Source of the DNA: Caballeronia megalochromosomata
GTDB lineage: Bacteria; Pseudomonadota; Gammaproteobacteria; Burkholderiales; Burkholderiaceae
Direction: 5' to 3'
DNA length: 64,000 nucleotides
Assembly: GCA_001580565.1 (NCBI GenBank)
Contig: LRBF01000279.1
Span: 124,001 to 188,000 of the forward strand
Of this stretch, positions 8,656 to 16,684 are shown piece by piece. Within the stretch, counting starts at the first letter, position 1. Every line of letters starts with the position of its first letter. The notes under the pieces were generated by a model. The model made no database searches and was not told the origin of the DNA. It saw only the letters and a program-made list of their open reading frames with translations. A program made the translations under genes and the position numbers.

Positions 8656-9363
8656 ATGAACAACGAGACACTCACAATCAGGACGATGGCGCGCGCATTG
8701 ATCGCAGGCGTGTCGATGCTGACGTGCGCCGCAGCGCTTGCGCAAACGCCGGAGGTCGCGAAGGGCGACGCGATCGCGCATGCGGGCGTGCCGCCTTCCG
8801 TGCCGGCGTGTATCGCGTGTCACGGCGCCTTAGGCGAAGGCAACGCGCAGGCGGGTTTTCCGCGTCTGGCGGGATTGTCCGCCAGCTACCTCACGGCTCA
8901 ACTGAATGACTTCGCGAGCGGCGCGCGTCAGCAGCCCGTAATGGCGCCGATCGCAAAAGGGATGACGCCGGACGCGCGCGCGAGCGTGTCGGCCTATTTC
9001 GCGTCGTTGCCGGCGCCTGTATCGACATCGACATCGGCGCCGAAGCCCGACGCGCTGGGCGAGCAACTCGCGCTGCACGGCAACTGGAAGAACGGCGTGC
9101 CCGCGTGCGTCTCGTGTCACGGCGACCAGGGCAGCGGCGTCGGCGATGCGTTTCCCGCGATCGCTGGTCAACCCGCTGCGTATATCAAGGCGCAGCTTGC
9201 GGCCTGGAAGACCAACACGCGCGCGCCGGGTCCGCTCGGTCTGATGAGCGCCGTCGCGAAACGTCTGTCGGACAAGGAAGCGGACGCCGCCGCCACGTAT
9301 TTCGCGTCGCTGCCGGCGGCGCAACACGCGCCGGAGAACGGCACGCAGGGGGCCGCACGATGA
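8656..9363 (+). CDS. tsdB: Diheme cytochrome c, TsdB-like partner of thiosulfate dehydrogenase
   Basis: 235 residues with a signal peptide ending near ALAQ and two class I heme-binding motifs, CIACH (Cys52, Cys55, His56) and CVSCH (Cys151, Cys154, His155), one per repeat, as in cytochrome c4. Each repeat has the FP.(L/I)AG and Y(L/I).AQL signatures of that family. In known tsdBA pairs TsdB takes electrons from TsdA. The stop overlaps the start of tsdA by 4 bp (ATGA), so translation is coupled. The ATG at 8656 or the one at 8686 could be the start; both leave the signal peptide. Confidence 0.82.
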   Translation: MNNETLTIRTMARALIAGVSMLTCAAALAQTPEVAKGDAIAHAGVPPSVPACIACHGALGEGNAQAGFPRLAGLSASYLTAQLNDFASGARQQPVMAPIAKGMTPDARASVSAYFASLPAPVSTSTSAPKPDALGEQLALHGNWKNGVPACVSCHGDQGSGVGDAFPAIAGQPAAYIKAQLAAWKTNTRAPGPLGLMSAVAKRLSDKEADAAATYFASLPAAQHAPENGTQGAAR

Positions 9364-10367
9364 AATACGCATCCATCGCATGGACCTCGGTCTTCGTGGC
9401 GGGCGCGGCCGGGGCGCTCACGTTCGGTGCGATCGCGCATTCGCTGCGGCCCGACGTTGAAATCACCGCGCACCCGAAGGCGCAAGTGATCAAGGTCGCC
9501 GCATCGGCGCCCGCACCGTCGAAGCCCGCGCCGAAGGCCGAGTTCACGCCAAGCGACCGTCCCATCCCGGACGATGACTTCGGCAAGGTCGTCGCCGAAG
9601 GCCAGCGCATCTTCAACGATCCCGCGAAGTATGCGAAGGCGTATGTCGGCAACGAACTGCGCTGCGCGAGCTGCCATCTCGATCAGGGACGCAAGGCCGG
9701 ATCCGCTCCGATGTGGGCCGCGTATCTGTCGTATCCGGCCTATCGCGCGAAGAATCATCACGTCAACACGTTCGCAGAACGCCTGCAGGGATGCTTTCGC
9801 TACAGCATGAACGGTAAGGCGCCGCCGCTCGGCGATCCGGTGCTCGTCGCGCTCGAGAGCTATTCGTACTGGATGGCGCAAGGCGCGCCGCTCGATCCCG
9901 GGATCGCGGGGCGCGGCTACACGAAACTGGCCAAGCCCGCGCAGACGCCCGACTACCATCGCGGCGAAGCGGTGTATCAGGCGCGCTGCGCGCTGTGTCA
10001 TGGGGCCAACGGGAGTGGTGAGCGCGCCCGCAATGGCGCGCCCGCGTTCCCGGCGCTGTGGGGCGACGCGTCCTTCAACTGGGGCGCGGGCATGGGCAGC
10101 ATCAAGAACGCGGCGGCGTTCATCAAGGGCAACATGCCGCTCGGGCAGGGCGGCACGCTGAGCGATCAGGATGCGTGGGATGTGGCGATGTTCATCGACA
10201 GTCACGACCGCCCGCAGGATCCGCGCTTCACGCAATCGGTCGAGGAGACGCGCAAGCTGTTTCACGACTCGTCGGAATCGATGTACGGCCAGAGCGTGAA
10301 TGGCGCGGTGCTCGGCAGTCGATCGACGCCCAACGGCGGAACGCTGCGTGCAGGCGGAAAACTTTGA
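9360..10367 (+). CDS. tsdA: Thiosulfate dehydrogenase, TsdA-like diheme cytochrome c
   Basis: 335 residues. An N-terminal uncleaved or cleaved helix (WTSVFVAGAAGALTFGAIA) and a Pro/Ala-rich linker lead to two heme motifs, CASCH (Cys102, Cys105, His106) and CALCH (Cys210, Cys213, His214). The RLQGCFRYSMNG segment is typical of TsdA; its Cys145 is a candidate for the unusual Cys axial ligand of the active-site heme. TsdA oxidises thiosulfate to tetrathionate or runs the reverse reaction. Coupling to tsdB by a 4-bp overlap supports the call. The direction of the reaction in vivo cannot be read from sequence. Confidence 0.82.
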   Translation: MKYASIAWTSVFVAGAAGALTFGAIAHSLRPDVEITAHPKAQVIKVAASAPAPSKPAPKAEFTPSDRPIPDDDFGKVVAEGQRIFNDPAKYAKAYVGNELRCASCHLDQGRKAGSAPMWAAYLSYPAYRAKNHHVNTFAERLQGCFRYSMNGKAPPLGDPVLVALESYSYWMAQGAPLDPGIAGRGYTKLAKPAQTPDYHRGEAVYQARCALCHGANGSGERARNGAPAFPALWGDASFNWGAGMGSIKNAAAFIKGNMPLGQGGTLSDQDAWDVAMFIDSHDRPQDPRFTQSVEETRKLFHDSSESMYGQSVNGAVLGSRSTPNGGTLRAGGKL

Positions 10368-10464
10368 CGATGCGCCCAAACACGCCGACGCCGGATAAGC
10401 GGACAGCCGCCCGAAAGCAAAGCAGCGCAGAATCGAGCCTTTCGACGCCCAACATGAACGATCG

Positions 10465-11391
10465 ATGAATTTCACGCATCTGTATGCCTTTTACGAAGTC
10501 GCCAGGGCGGGCGGCATCAGCGCGGGCGCCGAACGCCTGCGCGTGAGCCAGCCGGCCGTCACGCGTGAGATCCGCGAACTGGAGGACCGGCTGGGCCTGG
10601 CGCTGTTCGATCGCCTGCCTCGCGGCGTCGCGCTGACCGAAGCCGGGCACATGCTGTTCGACTACGCCGAGAAGATCTTCGCGCTCGCCGATGCCGCGCA
10701 GAGCCAGCTCAAGGAACTCGCGGGACTCGATGCGGGGCACATGCGCATCGGCGCGAGCGCGACGGTGGGCGTGTATCTCGTGCCCGATCTGCTCGCGCGA
10801 TTTTCGGCACGGCATCCGCGCGTGGCCGTCGATCTCACCGTGACCAACACCGAAAGCGTCGAGGCCGGCCTTCGCGCGCTGAAGTTCACGCTCGGTTTCG
10901 TCGAAGGTCCGTTCGACGACTCGATCCTCCACGCGTGCCCGATCGGCCGGGACGAGATCGCGGTGATCGCGGCGGCGGATCACCCGCTGTGCGGCGCAAC
11001 GATCGATCCGTCCACGCTGGCCGACCGCGCGGTCATCATGCGCGAACCGGGCTCCGGCACCCGTGCGATCGTCGAGGATGCGTATGCGCAACGGAATCTG
11101 CATATCGAGCCGCTCATGTCGGTGAGCGACACCGAGGCGATCAAGCGTCTGCTGCGCGCCAGCCGCTCGCTCGCGTATCTCTCGGTGCTCAGCGTGAAGG
11201 ACGAGTTGCGCCGTGGGCTGCTCAGAACCATCGATGTCGCGGGCATGCACATCGAACGACAATTGCATATGGTGTGGCTCAAGGGCCGCACGCTGTCGCC
11301 GAGCGGACGCGCGCTCGTCGATCTCGTGTCCGCGCGGGACGAGGCGAACACCGCTCGCGATTTTTTCGAGGCCACCTGTCCGTCGGCATGA
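10465..11391 (+). CDS. LysR-family regulator, CysB/CysL-like
   Basis: 308 residues. An N-terminal LysR winged helix (AFYEVARAGGISAGAERLRVSQPAVTREI) is followed by a substrate-binding domain with IGASATVGVYLVPDLLARF and EPGSGTRAIVEDA, features shared with the CysL/CbbR-like branch. It starts about 100 bp after tsdA on the same strand, so it may regulate the tsdBA and DsrE units. The effector is unknown. A YciI/sigma-factor pair follows 68 bp later but is probably separate. Confidence 0.88.
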   Translation: MNFTHLYAFYEVARAGGISAGAERLRVSQPAVTREIRELEDRLGLALFDRLPRGVALTEAGHMLFDYAEKIFALADAAQSQLKELAGLDAGHMRIGASATVGVYLVPDLLARFSARHPRVAVDLTVTNTESVEAGLRALKFTLGFVEGPFDDSILHACPIGRDEIAVIAAADHPLCGATIDPSTLADRAVIMREPGSGTRAIVEDAYAQRNLHIEPLMSVSDTEAIKRLLRASRSLAYLSVLSVKDELRRGLLRTIDVAGMHIERQLHMVWLKGRTLSPSGRALVDLVSARDEANTARDFFEATCPSA

Positions 11392-11459
11392 GGCCCGCGC
11401 GTCATTGTGATGGCGGCCCGATGCAATTCACCCGCCTCAATCCCATGACGGAGGCTCAC

Positions 11460-11831
11460 ATGCAATACCTGTTGATGATCTACTCGGAAGAAGACCGCTG
11501 GAACCAGATGACCGACAGCGAGCGGCAGCAGGGCGTCGCCGCGTATCAGGCGTACACCGAATCGCTGAAGAAAGCGGAGGTGCTGGTGGGCGCCAACCGG
11601 TTGCAGCACACCAGCACGGCGACCACGGTGCGGCTCGTCGACGGCAAGCCGCAGGTGCTTGACGGACCTTTTTCCGATTCGAAAGAGCAGCTCGCCGGCT
11701 ACTACCTGATCGACGCGCCCAATCTGGACGCGGCGATCGCGTGGGCGTCGCGTTGTCCCGGCGCGGCGCACGGCCTCATGGAAGTGCGCCCGGTCTGGAC
11801 TGCTCCGTACGACGCGCCATCGGCGGCATGA
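11460..11831 (+). CDS. YciI-family (DGPF domain) protein
   Basis: 123 residues starting MQYLLMIYSEEDRW, with the VLDGPFSDSKEQLAGYYLIDA signature that names the DGPF/YCII domain. It has a clear GGAGG ribosome site 5 bp before the ATG. Its stop overlaps the start of the sigma-factor gene (ATGA), a pairing seen very often in this family. Its biochemical role is unknown; in such pairs it may modulate or respond to the sigma factor. Confidence 0.9.
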   Translation: MQYLLMIYSEEDRWNQMTDSERQQGVAAYQAYTESLKKAEVLVGANRLQHTSTATTVRLVDGKPQVLDGPFSDSKEQLAGYYLIDAPNLDAAIAWASRCPGAAHGLMEVRPVWTAPYDAPSAA

Positions 11832-13096
11832 GCCGGTCCGTCGGCGGCCATGACGTGGATGGCGCCGCGCGTTCGATTGCCGAAGCGGTCGCGCGCCGCA
11901 GCTACGGCAAGCTCGTCGCGCTGCTGGCGATGCGCACCCGCGACGTCGCCGCAGCCGAGGACGCGCTGGCCGACGCATTTGCGGCCGCGCTCGCCGACTG
12001 GCCGGAGCGCGGCTGCCCCGCGAATCCCGAAGCGTGGCTGATGACGGTCGCGCGCCGCCGCGCGATCGACGGCGCGCGCCATCGCCGCATCGGCGACGAT
12101 GTGGTCAATCAACTCACGATCCTCGCCGACGAGATCGACGAGCGCGAAGCGGGCGCGCTGCCCGACCGGCGGCTTGCGCTCCTGTTCGCGTGCACGCATC
12201 CTGCGCTCGAAGCTGCGATTCGCACGCCACTGATGCTGCAGGTGGTACTGGGGCTCGAAGCGAAGACGATTGCCTCTGCGTTCCTGATGTCGCCCGCCGC
12301 GATGAGCAAGCGCCTCGTGCGGGCGAAGCACAAGATCCGCGAAGCGGGCATTCCGTTCAGCGTGCCCGAGCGCGAGGAACTGCCCGGCCGGATCGCCGCG
12401 GTGCTGGAAGCCGTCTACGCCGTGTATGTGGAAGGATGGACCGATCCGGACGGTTGCGATGCAGAGCGGCGCGATCTCGCAGGCGAGGCGTTGTATCTTG
12501 CGCAACTGCTCGTCGAACTGTTGCCCGAGGAGCCGGAGACGCTTGGCCTGCTCGCGCTGATGCTGTATGCACAGTCGCGCTGCGACGCGCGACGCGACGC
12601 GGCTGGCGACTATGTGCCGTTGTCGGCTCAGGATCCGGCGACATGGAACGCGCCGATGATCGACGCCGCCGACGTATTGCTGCGGCGCGCGAACGCTTTT
12701 AACGCAATCGGACGTTTTCAGTTGGAGGCCGCATTGCAGTCGGCGCACGTGCACCGCTGCCGCACGCGCCGCCCGAACTGGGACGAGGTCGTACAACTCT
12801 ATGATGCGCTGCTCGCGATTGCCGCGTCGCCGGTGGTCGCGGTGAATCGCGCACTCGCTCTGGCGGAACGGGACGGTCCGCAGGCGGCGCTCGACGCGCT
12901 CGCGCCGTACGCGGACGATCCCCGGCTGGCCGACTATCAGCCGTACTGGGCCGCACGCGCCGATCTGCTCGCGCGTGTCGGCGCGATGGCCGAAGCGCTC
13001 GTTGCGTACGATCTCGCGATCGGACTCGAGCGCGATCCTTCCGTGCGCCGGTTTCTGCAGCGCAGGCGGGCCGAGGTGTCATCGGCGGGGGGGTAA
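11828..13096 (+). CDS. ECF-type sigma factor with C-terminal extension (DUF6596 type)
   Basis: 422 residues. Region sigma-2 (YGKLVALLAMRTRDVAAAEDALADAF, WLMTVARRRAIDGAR) and sigma-4 (ASAFLMSPAAMSKRLVRAKHKI) make up the first 180 residues. A long helical, TPR-like C-terminal domain follows (AVLEAVYAVYVEGWTDPDG; VVAVNRALALAERDGPQAALDAL). This layout is that of the YCII-associated ECF group, which carries its own regulatory tail instead of a separate anti-sigma factor. It is translationally coupled to the YciI gene. Target promoters are not evident. Confidence 0.9.
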   Translation: MSRSVGGHDVDGAARSIAEAVARRSYGKLVALLAMRTRDVAAAEDALADAFAAALADWPERGCPANPEAWLMTVARRRAIDGARHRRIGDDVVNQLTILADEIDEREAGALPDRRLALLFACTHPALEAAIRTPLMLQVVLGLEAKTIASAFLMSPAAMSKRLVRAKHKIREAGIPFSVPEREELPGRIAAVLEAVYAVYVEGWTDPDGCDAERRDLAGEALYLAQLLVELLPEEPETLGLLALMLYAQSRCDARRDAAGDYVPLSAQDPATWNAPMIDAADVLLRRANAFNAIGRFQLEAALQSAHVHRCRTRRPNWDEVVQLYDALLAIAASPVVAVNRALALAERDGPQAALDALAPYADDPRLADYQPYWAARADLLARVGAMAEALVAYDLAIGLERDPSVRRFLQRRRAEVSSAGG

Positions 13097-13189
13097 GGAT
13101 CGTTGAAACCGGATGGTCCCGATAAGCGTATTTGCAAAACTTCGCATCGGCGCAGCGACCGGGAACATGAATCTCCGCGCCGGGTACGC

Positions 13190-13462
13190 TCAGTCCCTGC
13201 TCGGGAAAATGCCTTCTACGCAGATTGCGAAATTCATCGGCGGGAAGGGCTTTTCGTTCGCGCCGCCACCGGCCACCGGCATCGGCGTCAGATTGGGCAA
13301 CTGGAATGTCCTTTGGCCGTCACCACCGTAGAAGTTGCCAATCAGTGCGAATAGCGCCTGGAATTGTGCGATCTGCATCGTCTGGCCTTGGCATAGCATC
13401 CAGCCCCTGGGCGCCCAGCCAAAGCTGAACATGCGGATTTCACCCATATATGCGTCTCCCAT
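13190..13462 (-). CDS. Short phage-tail-collar (microcystin-dependent-like) protein
   Basis: 90 residues from the ATG at 13462, which has an AAGGAG ribosome site at good spacing. It carries the collar-domain opening (MGEIRMFSFGWAPRGWMLCQGQ, then LFALIGNFYGGDGQRTFQLPNL) and the closing block MNFAICVEGIFPSRD seen at the C-terminus of full-length MdpB-like proteins of about 170 residues. The middle is missing, but the frame is kept. It stands alone, with no phage structural genes around it. It may be a reduced but functional form; no role can be assigned. Confidence 0.75.
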   Translation of the reverse strand: MGDAYMGEIRMFSFGWAPRGWMLCQGQTMQIAQFQALFALIGNFYGGDGQRTFQLPNLTPMPVAGGGANEKPFPPMNFAICVEGIFPSRD

Positions 13463-13830
13463 CGACTTCTCCTTGGTTGCCATCGATCAAAGGAACGACA
13501 CCTGCTCTGGACCGCCTTACTGCTCGATTTGCCACGCAAGTATAGGCCGCAATCCCCCGCGATCCGGGCGCAATCACGATTTGCCCACAAGCTGACTAGC
13601 CTGATTCCCGACGGTTGCCCATCACGTCTCGTGCGGCCGATATGGACGCACGAGCAGGTACGGTCACGGTCCGGCGCCAGCGGAAGTGACGATCGCCCGC
13701 TCTGTTGCTTACCTGAAGATGCCTATGAACCCCAGCGGTGTGGGCATGTCGAGGCGGACGACTCCATACCATGGGTCGAATCGCGCAGGCGCCTGTCAAT
13801 AACGCCTGCCGTCCATCAAGAGGACTGGAT
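13463..13830. other. Intergenic, no confident gene
   Basis: This stretch holds the upstream region of the collar gene and of the broken acyl-CoA dehydrogenase. A short leftward reading (about 13710-13795) ends DMPTPLGFIGIFR-stop and could be the tail of a lost LysR gene, but it is too short to claim. Confidence 0.3.
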
Positions 13831-13923
13831 ATGGATTTTCGAACAGACCCGGGATTGACCGGGTTTCGCGAGATGGTGCGTGGTTTCTTGCGCGAACACT
13901 TGCCGCCCAACCAATTCTTATAA
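13831..13923 (+). pseudogene. Acyl-CoA dehydrogenase, N-terminal fragment
   Basis: An ATG with a good AAGAGGA leader opens MDFRTDPGLTGFREMVRGFL followed by REHLPP, which is the usual first segment of acyl-CoA dehydrogenases. It then runs into a stop after 30 residues with no further homology. A full gene would be about 380 residues. This is the intact 5' end of a gene cut off at a rearrangement point near 13910. Confidence 0.6.
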
Positions 13924-14251
13924 CTAGCACCCGGGAACGTGCAGTGAAAAAGAGGTTGAGCATCAGGACGAGGTCGTCATCGGATTTTTTGCTCCCTCCG
14001 GAGGATAAAAACCCCGATGGCGTTAAGACCCGCGTCTCAAGGCCGACTGGATGGAGGCTGTCTGTGAGCGCGTCTGGTTGCGCACATCAGATGACATAAT
14101 TGTTTTTCCGGATGTGCCGCCACAAGGTACGAAATGTCTCTCGATGCCGATTCGGTGGCGCGAACTTAGAGATATCGGTAAAGCGAGCTAGTGGACGGAA
14201 AAACGCGGCGCACCGCGTGCGTTCGTTGAATGGGAGACGCGTGATGCGGTC
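13924..14251. other. Scrambled intergenic DNA with a 12-bp direct repeat
   Basis: No gene was recognised. GTCTCAAGGCCG occurs at 14034-14045 and again at 14249-14260. An open stretch of about 50 codons (ending at the TAG near 14180) contains DDIIVFPDVPP but matches nothing recognised. The AT/GC mix and short frames suggest remnants left by recombination. Confidence 0.35.
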
Positions 14252-14914
14252 TCAAGGCCGCGCTCCAGGGGTATCAGCGCAGCGTTGCAATGCGGCGCGC
14301 GGTTGCTGCGCGCCAAGTCTGAGAAGGATCGTAGTGGCTCCGGGGTTTCTCACCTGGGTTGAGTACGCTCCGTTTCGAACGTTCATGTTTTGCAGCAAGT
14401 AGCCCGAAACTGGACCCGAAATCAATCCCGCCGCGACTTTGGCGGCCATAAACAACGCAACGATGCGAGCCCGGCGATCTGCCGGAAACCATAGAGTCAG
14501 GTAAAACAGAATGCCGGGAAAGAAGCCCGCTTCGAACACGCCAAGGAAGAACCGTGCTACATAAAATTCGAGCGAACTCTTTACGAACATGGTGCTCATT
14601 GAGACGACGCCCCAGCACAGCATGATGCGTAGCATTGTTTTACGCGCTCCAAGTTTCTTCAACAACACGTTGCTGGGTACCTCAAAGAGCACGTATCCGA
14701 CAAAGAACATGCTGGCGCCCAAGCCATAGATGGCATCCGAAAAGTGGAGATCAAATCGCATTTGCAGTTGGGCATAGCCGATGTTGATTCGATCGAGGTA
14801 CGCAAGCAGATAACAGAAAAAGAGCAAAGGAACGACTCTTCGAGTCACCTTCTGATACGTCCTTTCGAGATCTGTTGAGGAGCACCTGCTCGGAAATGCG
14901 GTGATGTCTGACAT
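14252..14914 (-). pseudogene. MFS transporter (ACS family), C-terminally truncated
   Basis: From the ATG at 14914 the frame gives a normal N-terminal MFS half: RVVPLLFFCYLLAYLDRINIGYAQL (anion:cation symporter family signature), GASMFFVGYVLFEVPSN, then FFLGVFEAGFFPGILFYLTLWFP. Homology stops near residue 177 (about 14380), and 43 unrelated residues follow to a stop. Family members have about 430 residues and 12 TM helices; only about five helices remain, so transport function is lost. This family imports carboxylates such as tartrate, galactonate or phthalate. Confidence 0.75.
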
Positions 14915-15151
14915 TCTGATGTCCGTTGCTAAATGTGGGGCCGTGCGTAGCGAGCACGCTGCATGACGTTCACGCGGCGGGACCGGTCCGTCTGGCCGAA
15001 GGGGATGGGATCGTCTATCCCGTCTATCCGCCTTGACTACAGGCAGGTCTTGAAACGCACCGCTCAAATAGCCGTGGGCTTGTCTTGGCAGCGCTGACAT
15101 CACTCCTTTCCCGTTTCGTAAGGCAAGGGTAATGGGTGCCTTCCAGCGCAA

Positions 15152-15274
15152 CTGCAAGATGATTTCCAATTTCGGGTTTGTCCGGTCGGAAGTGGGGCGC
15201 AACTGGCAGGCGGGCGCGTAGCCGGCGCGGGCCTCTTCATGCGAGAGCGCATCGTCGATATAGTCGCCGACTGC
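15152..15274 (-). pseudogene. [2Fe-2S] ferredoxin/reductase fragment
   Basis: A leftward reading contains GDYIDDALSHEEARAGYAPACQLRPTSD. This fits the end of a plant-type [2Fe-2S] domain of dioxygenase or monooxygenase reductases, including the fourth Cys in ACQLRPTSD. The first three cluster Cys and the FAD/NAD domains are absent. It is a short gene remnant; the assignment rests on one motif. Confidence 0.45.
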
Positions 15275-15314
15275 TGTAGACCGGATTCGGGGAATGGGCA
15301 GCAAGCGTCCTAAC

Positions 15315-15354
15315 CGGAATCTGCGGCGCGCGGGCGCCGCAGATTCCGCTTTTT
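15315..15354 (+). terminator. Orphan Rho-independent terminator
   Basis: A 15-bp perfect stem (arms 15315-15329 and 15334-15348) with a 4-nt loop is followed by a run of five T (15350-15354). It would stop rightward transcription, yet no rightward gene ends nearby. It is probably the terminator of a gene lost in the decay of this region, or an insulator for the LysR gene downstream. Confidence 0.75.
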
Positions 15355-15704
15355 GCGAGCGATGTCAGGAGGGGAAAACGTGTTCCTTTTTTGCGAGGCA
15401 TTGGCTCAGCCGGGTCGTCGCGTAGCAGCTTCCGGGCTGAAAAATGAACGATTCGTACGGTCGCTCCATGGCATGCTGCACGTCCGATTTGGCGAAAAGC
15501 GAGCTTGGAGTTCGATCAATTCGCCAAGTGCGCTTCCTTGTATGCTTTCTTTTGCGGTGTCGCGCTGCCGGGACGGAGCAGATGCTCCCGTGTGATGCCG
15601 CAGGCTTTGCAAGCGGTAGGAGCGCAAGATGAGCAATCATCCCGCGAGGACTTCGAGAAATCGCACAATTGCCCCGCTAGCGCGTTCCGACAGGGTCGTT
15701 GAAC
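15355..15704. other. Intergenic, nothing recognised
   Basis: The region lies between the orphan terminator and the LysR gene. Open frames here are short and match no known family. It must hold the promoter of the LysR gene at 15705. Confidence 0.4.
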
Positions 15705-16637
15705 ATGACACCATCCCGACTTCGACTTCCATCACTCGACGGGCTGCTGGCCTTCGAGGCAGCGGCCCGGTACGGCACCTTCGAGCAAGCGGCCGAAGCG
15801 CTCTGCGTGACCGGTAGCGCGGTCGCCAAACGGGTGGCCGCCGTCGAGCAGCTTCTGGGCGTGCAACTGTTCGACAGAAGCGGAAGAACACTGATCCTCA
15901 CCGATGTCGGCCACGCGTATCTCCGGCAGGTTGGCGGCCCGCTTCGGCTGCTGGCGGCCGTGCCGTTGCATCAGGTCGACGACCGGCGCAAACAGCGATT
16001 GCGCGTCTGCGCGCCGCCGACGTTCGCGCGGCAGATCATCGTCCCGAGACTTCAGGAATTCACCGGCCAATACGCGTCTGTCGAGCTTGAACTCGTCCTG
16101 AGCACGCCGTATCCGGATAGCCCGCCCGGTGATCACGATCTGTGGATTCGAGGCGGAGAGCCCATTGAGCCAGGCTGCACGATCCTGATGCGCGATTGCG
16201 TCACGCCGCTGATCTCGCCCGCGTTGTTGCGCGCCGTCGGACCGCTGCGCAAGCCAGTGGACATGGCTGCGGTACCGCTGTTGCGCACGTCGCTCGAACC
16301 GTGGACGCTCTGGTTGCACGCGGCGGGTCTGGACTGGGACGAGCCGCACAACGGGCCAACGTTGATGGATCTCGGTCTGTTGCTGGAGGCGGCGGTGAGC
16401 GGGCAGGGTATCGCGCTCGGGCGTCCCACGCTGGCGACGCAGTGGTTGACGACAGGGGCACTCGTGCCTTTGTTTCCCGACATCACGTGTCCGGTGCCGC
16501 CGTACTATCTGATGCCGCACGCATCGACTGAAGCCGCAGGAGCGTTTGCCGAGTGGCTGATCGGCATCTGCGCGCATGCAATCCGGGAGACAACGGAATA
16601 TCTTTCGCGTCTGGCCGGAACAAACGTCGCGCGCTGA
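15705..16637 (+). CDS. LysR-family regulator, GcvA-like
   Basis: 310 residues. The N-terminus LRLPSLDGLLAFEAAARYGTFEQAAEAL and the VTGSAVAKRVAAVEQLLGVQLFDR helix-turn-helix are typical of the GcvA-type LysR branch. The sensor domain contains HDLWIRGGEPI and GQGIALGRPTLA. The ATG at 15705 is used; an in-frame TTG lies 6 bp upstream. The FMN dehydrogenase gene follows 47 bp later on the same strand, so this regulator may control it and be co-transcribed with it. Confidence 0.88.
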   Translation: MTPSRLRLPSLDGLLAFEAAARYGTFEQAAEALCVTGSAVAKRVAAVEQLLGVQLFDRSGRTLILTDVGHAYLRQVGGPLRLLAAVPLHQVDDRRKQRLRVCAPPTFARQIIVPRLQEFTGQYASVELELVLSTPYPDSPPGDHDLWIRGGEPIEPGCTILMRDCVTPLISPALLRAVGPLRKPVDMAAVPLLRTSLEPWTLWLHAAGLDWDEPHNGPTLMDLGLLLEAAVSGQGIALGRPTLATQWLTTGALVPLFPDITCPVPPYYLMPHASTEAAGAFAEWLIGICAHAIRETTEYLSRLAGTNVAR

Positions 16638-16684
16638 GACGGAGGCGGCAAGTAGGATCACTTCACATCAAAAGGAGTGAGACC

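Noticed and set aside
13924-14180. Possible transposase remnant with WMEAVCERVWLR and DDIIVFPDVPP
   Set aside because: The stretch is short and none of the catalytic or helix-turn-helix motifs of a transposase family can be recognised.
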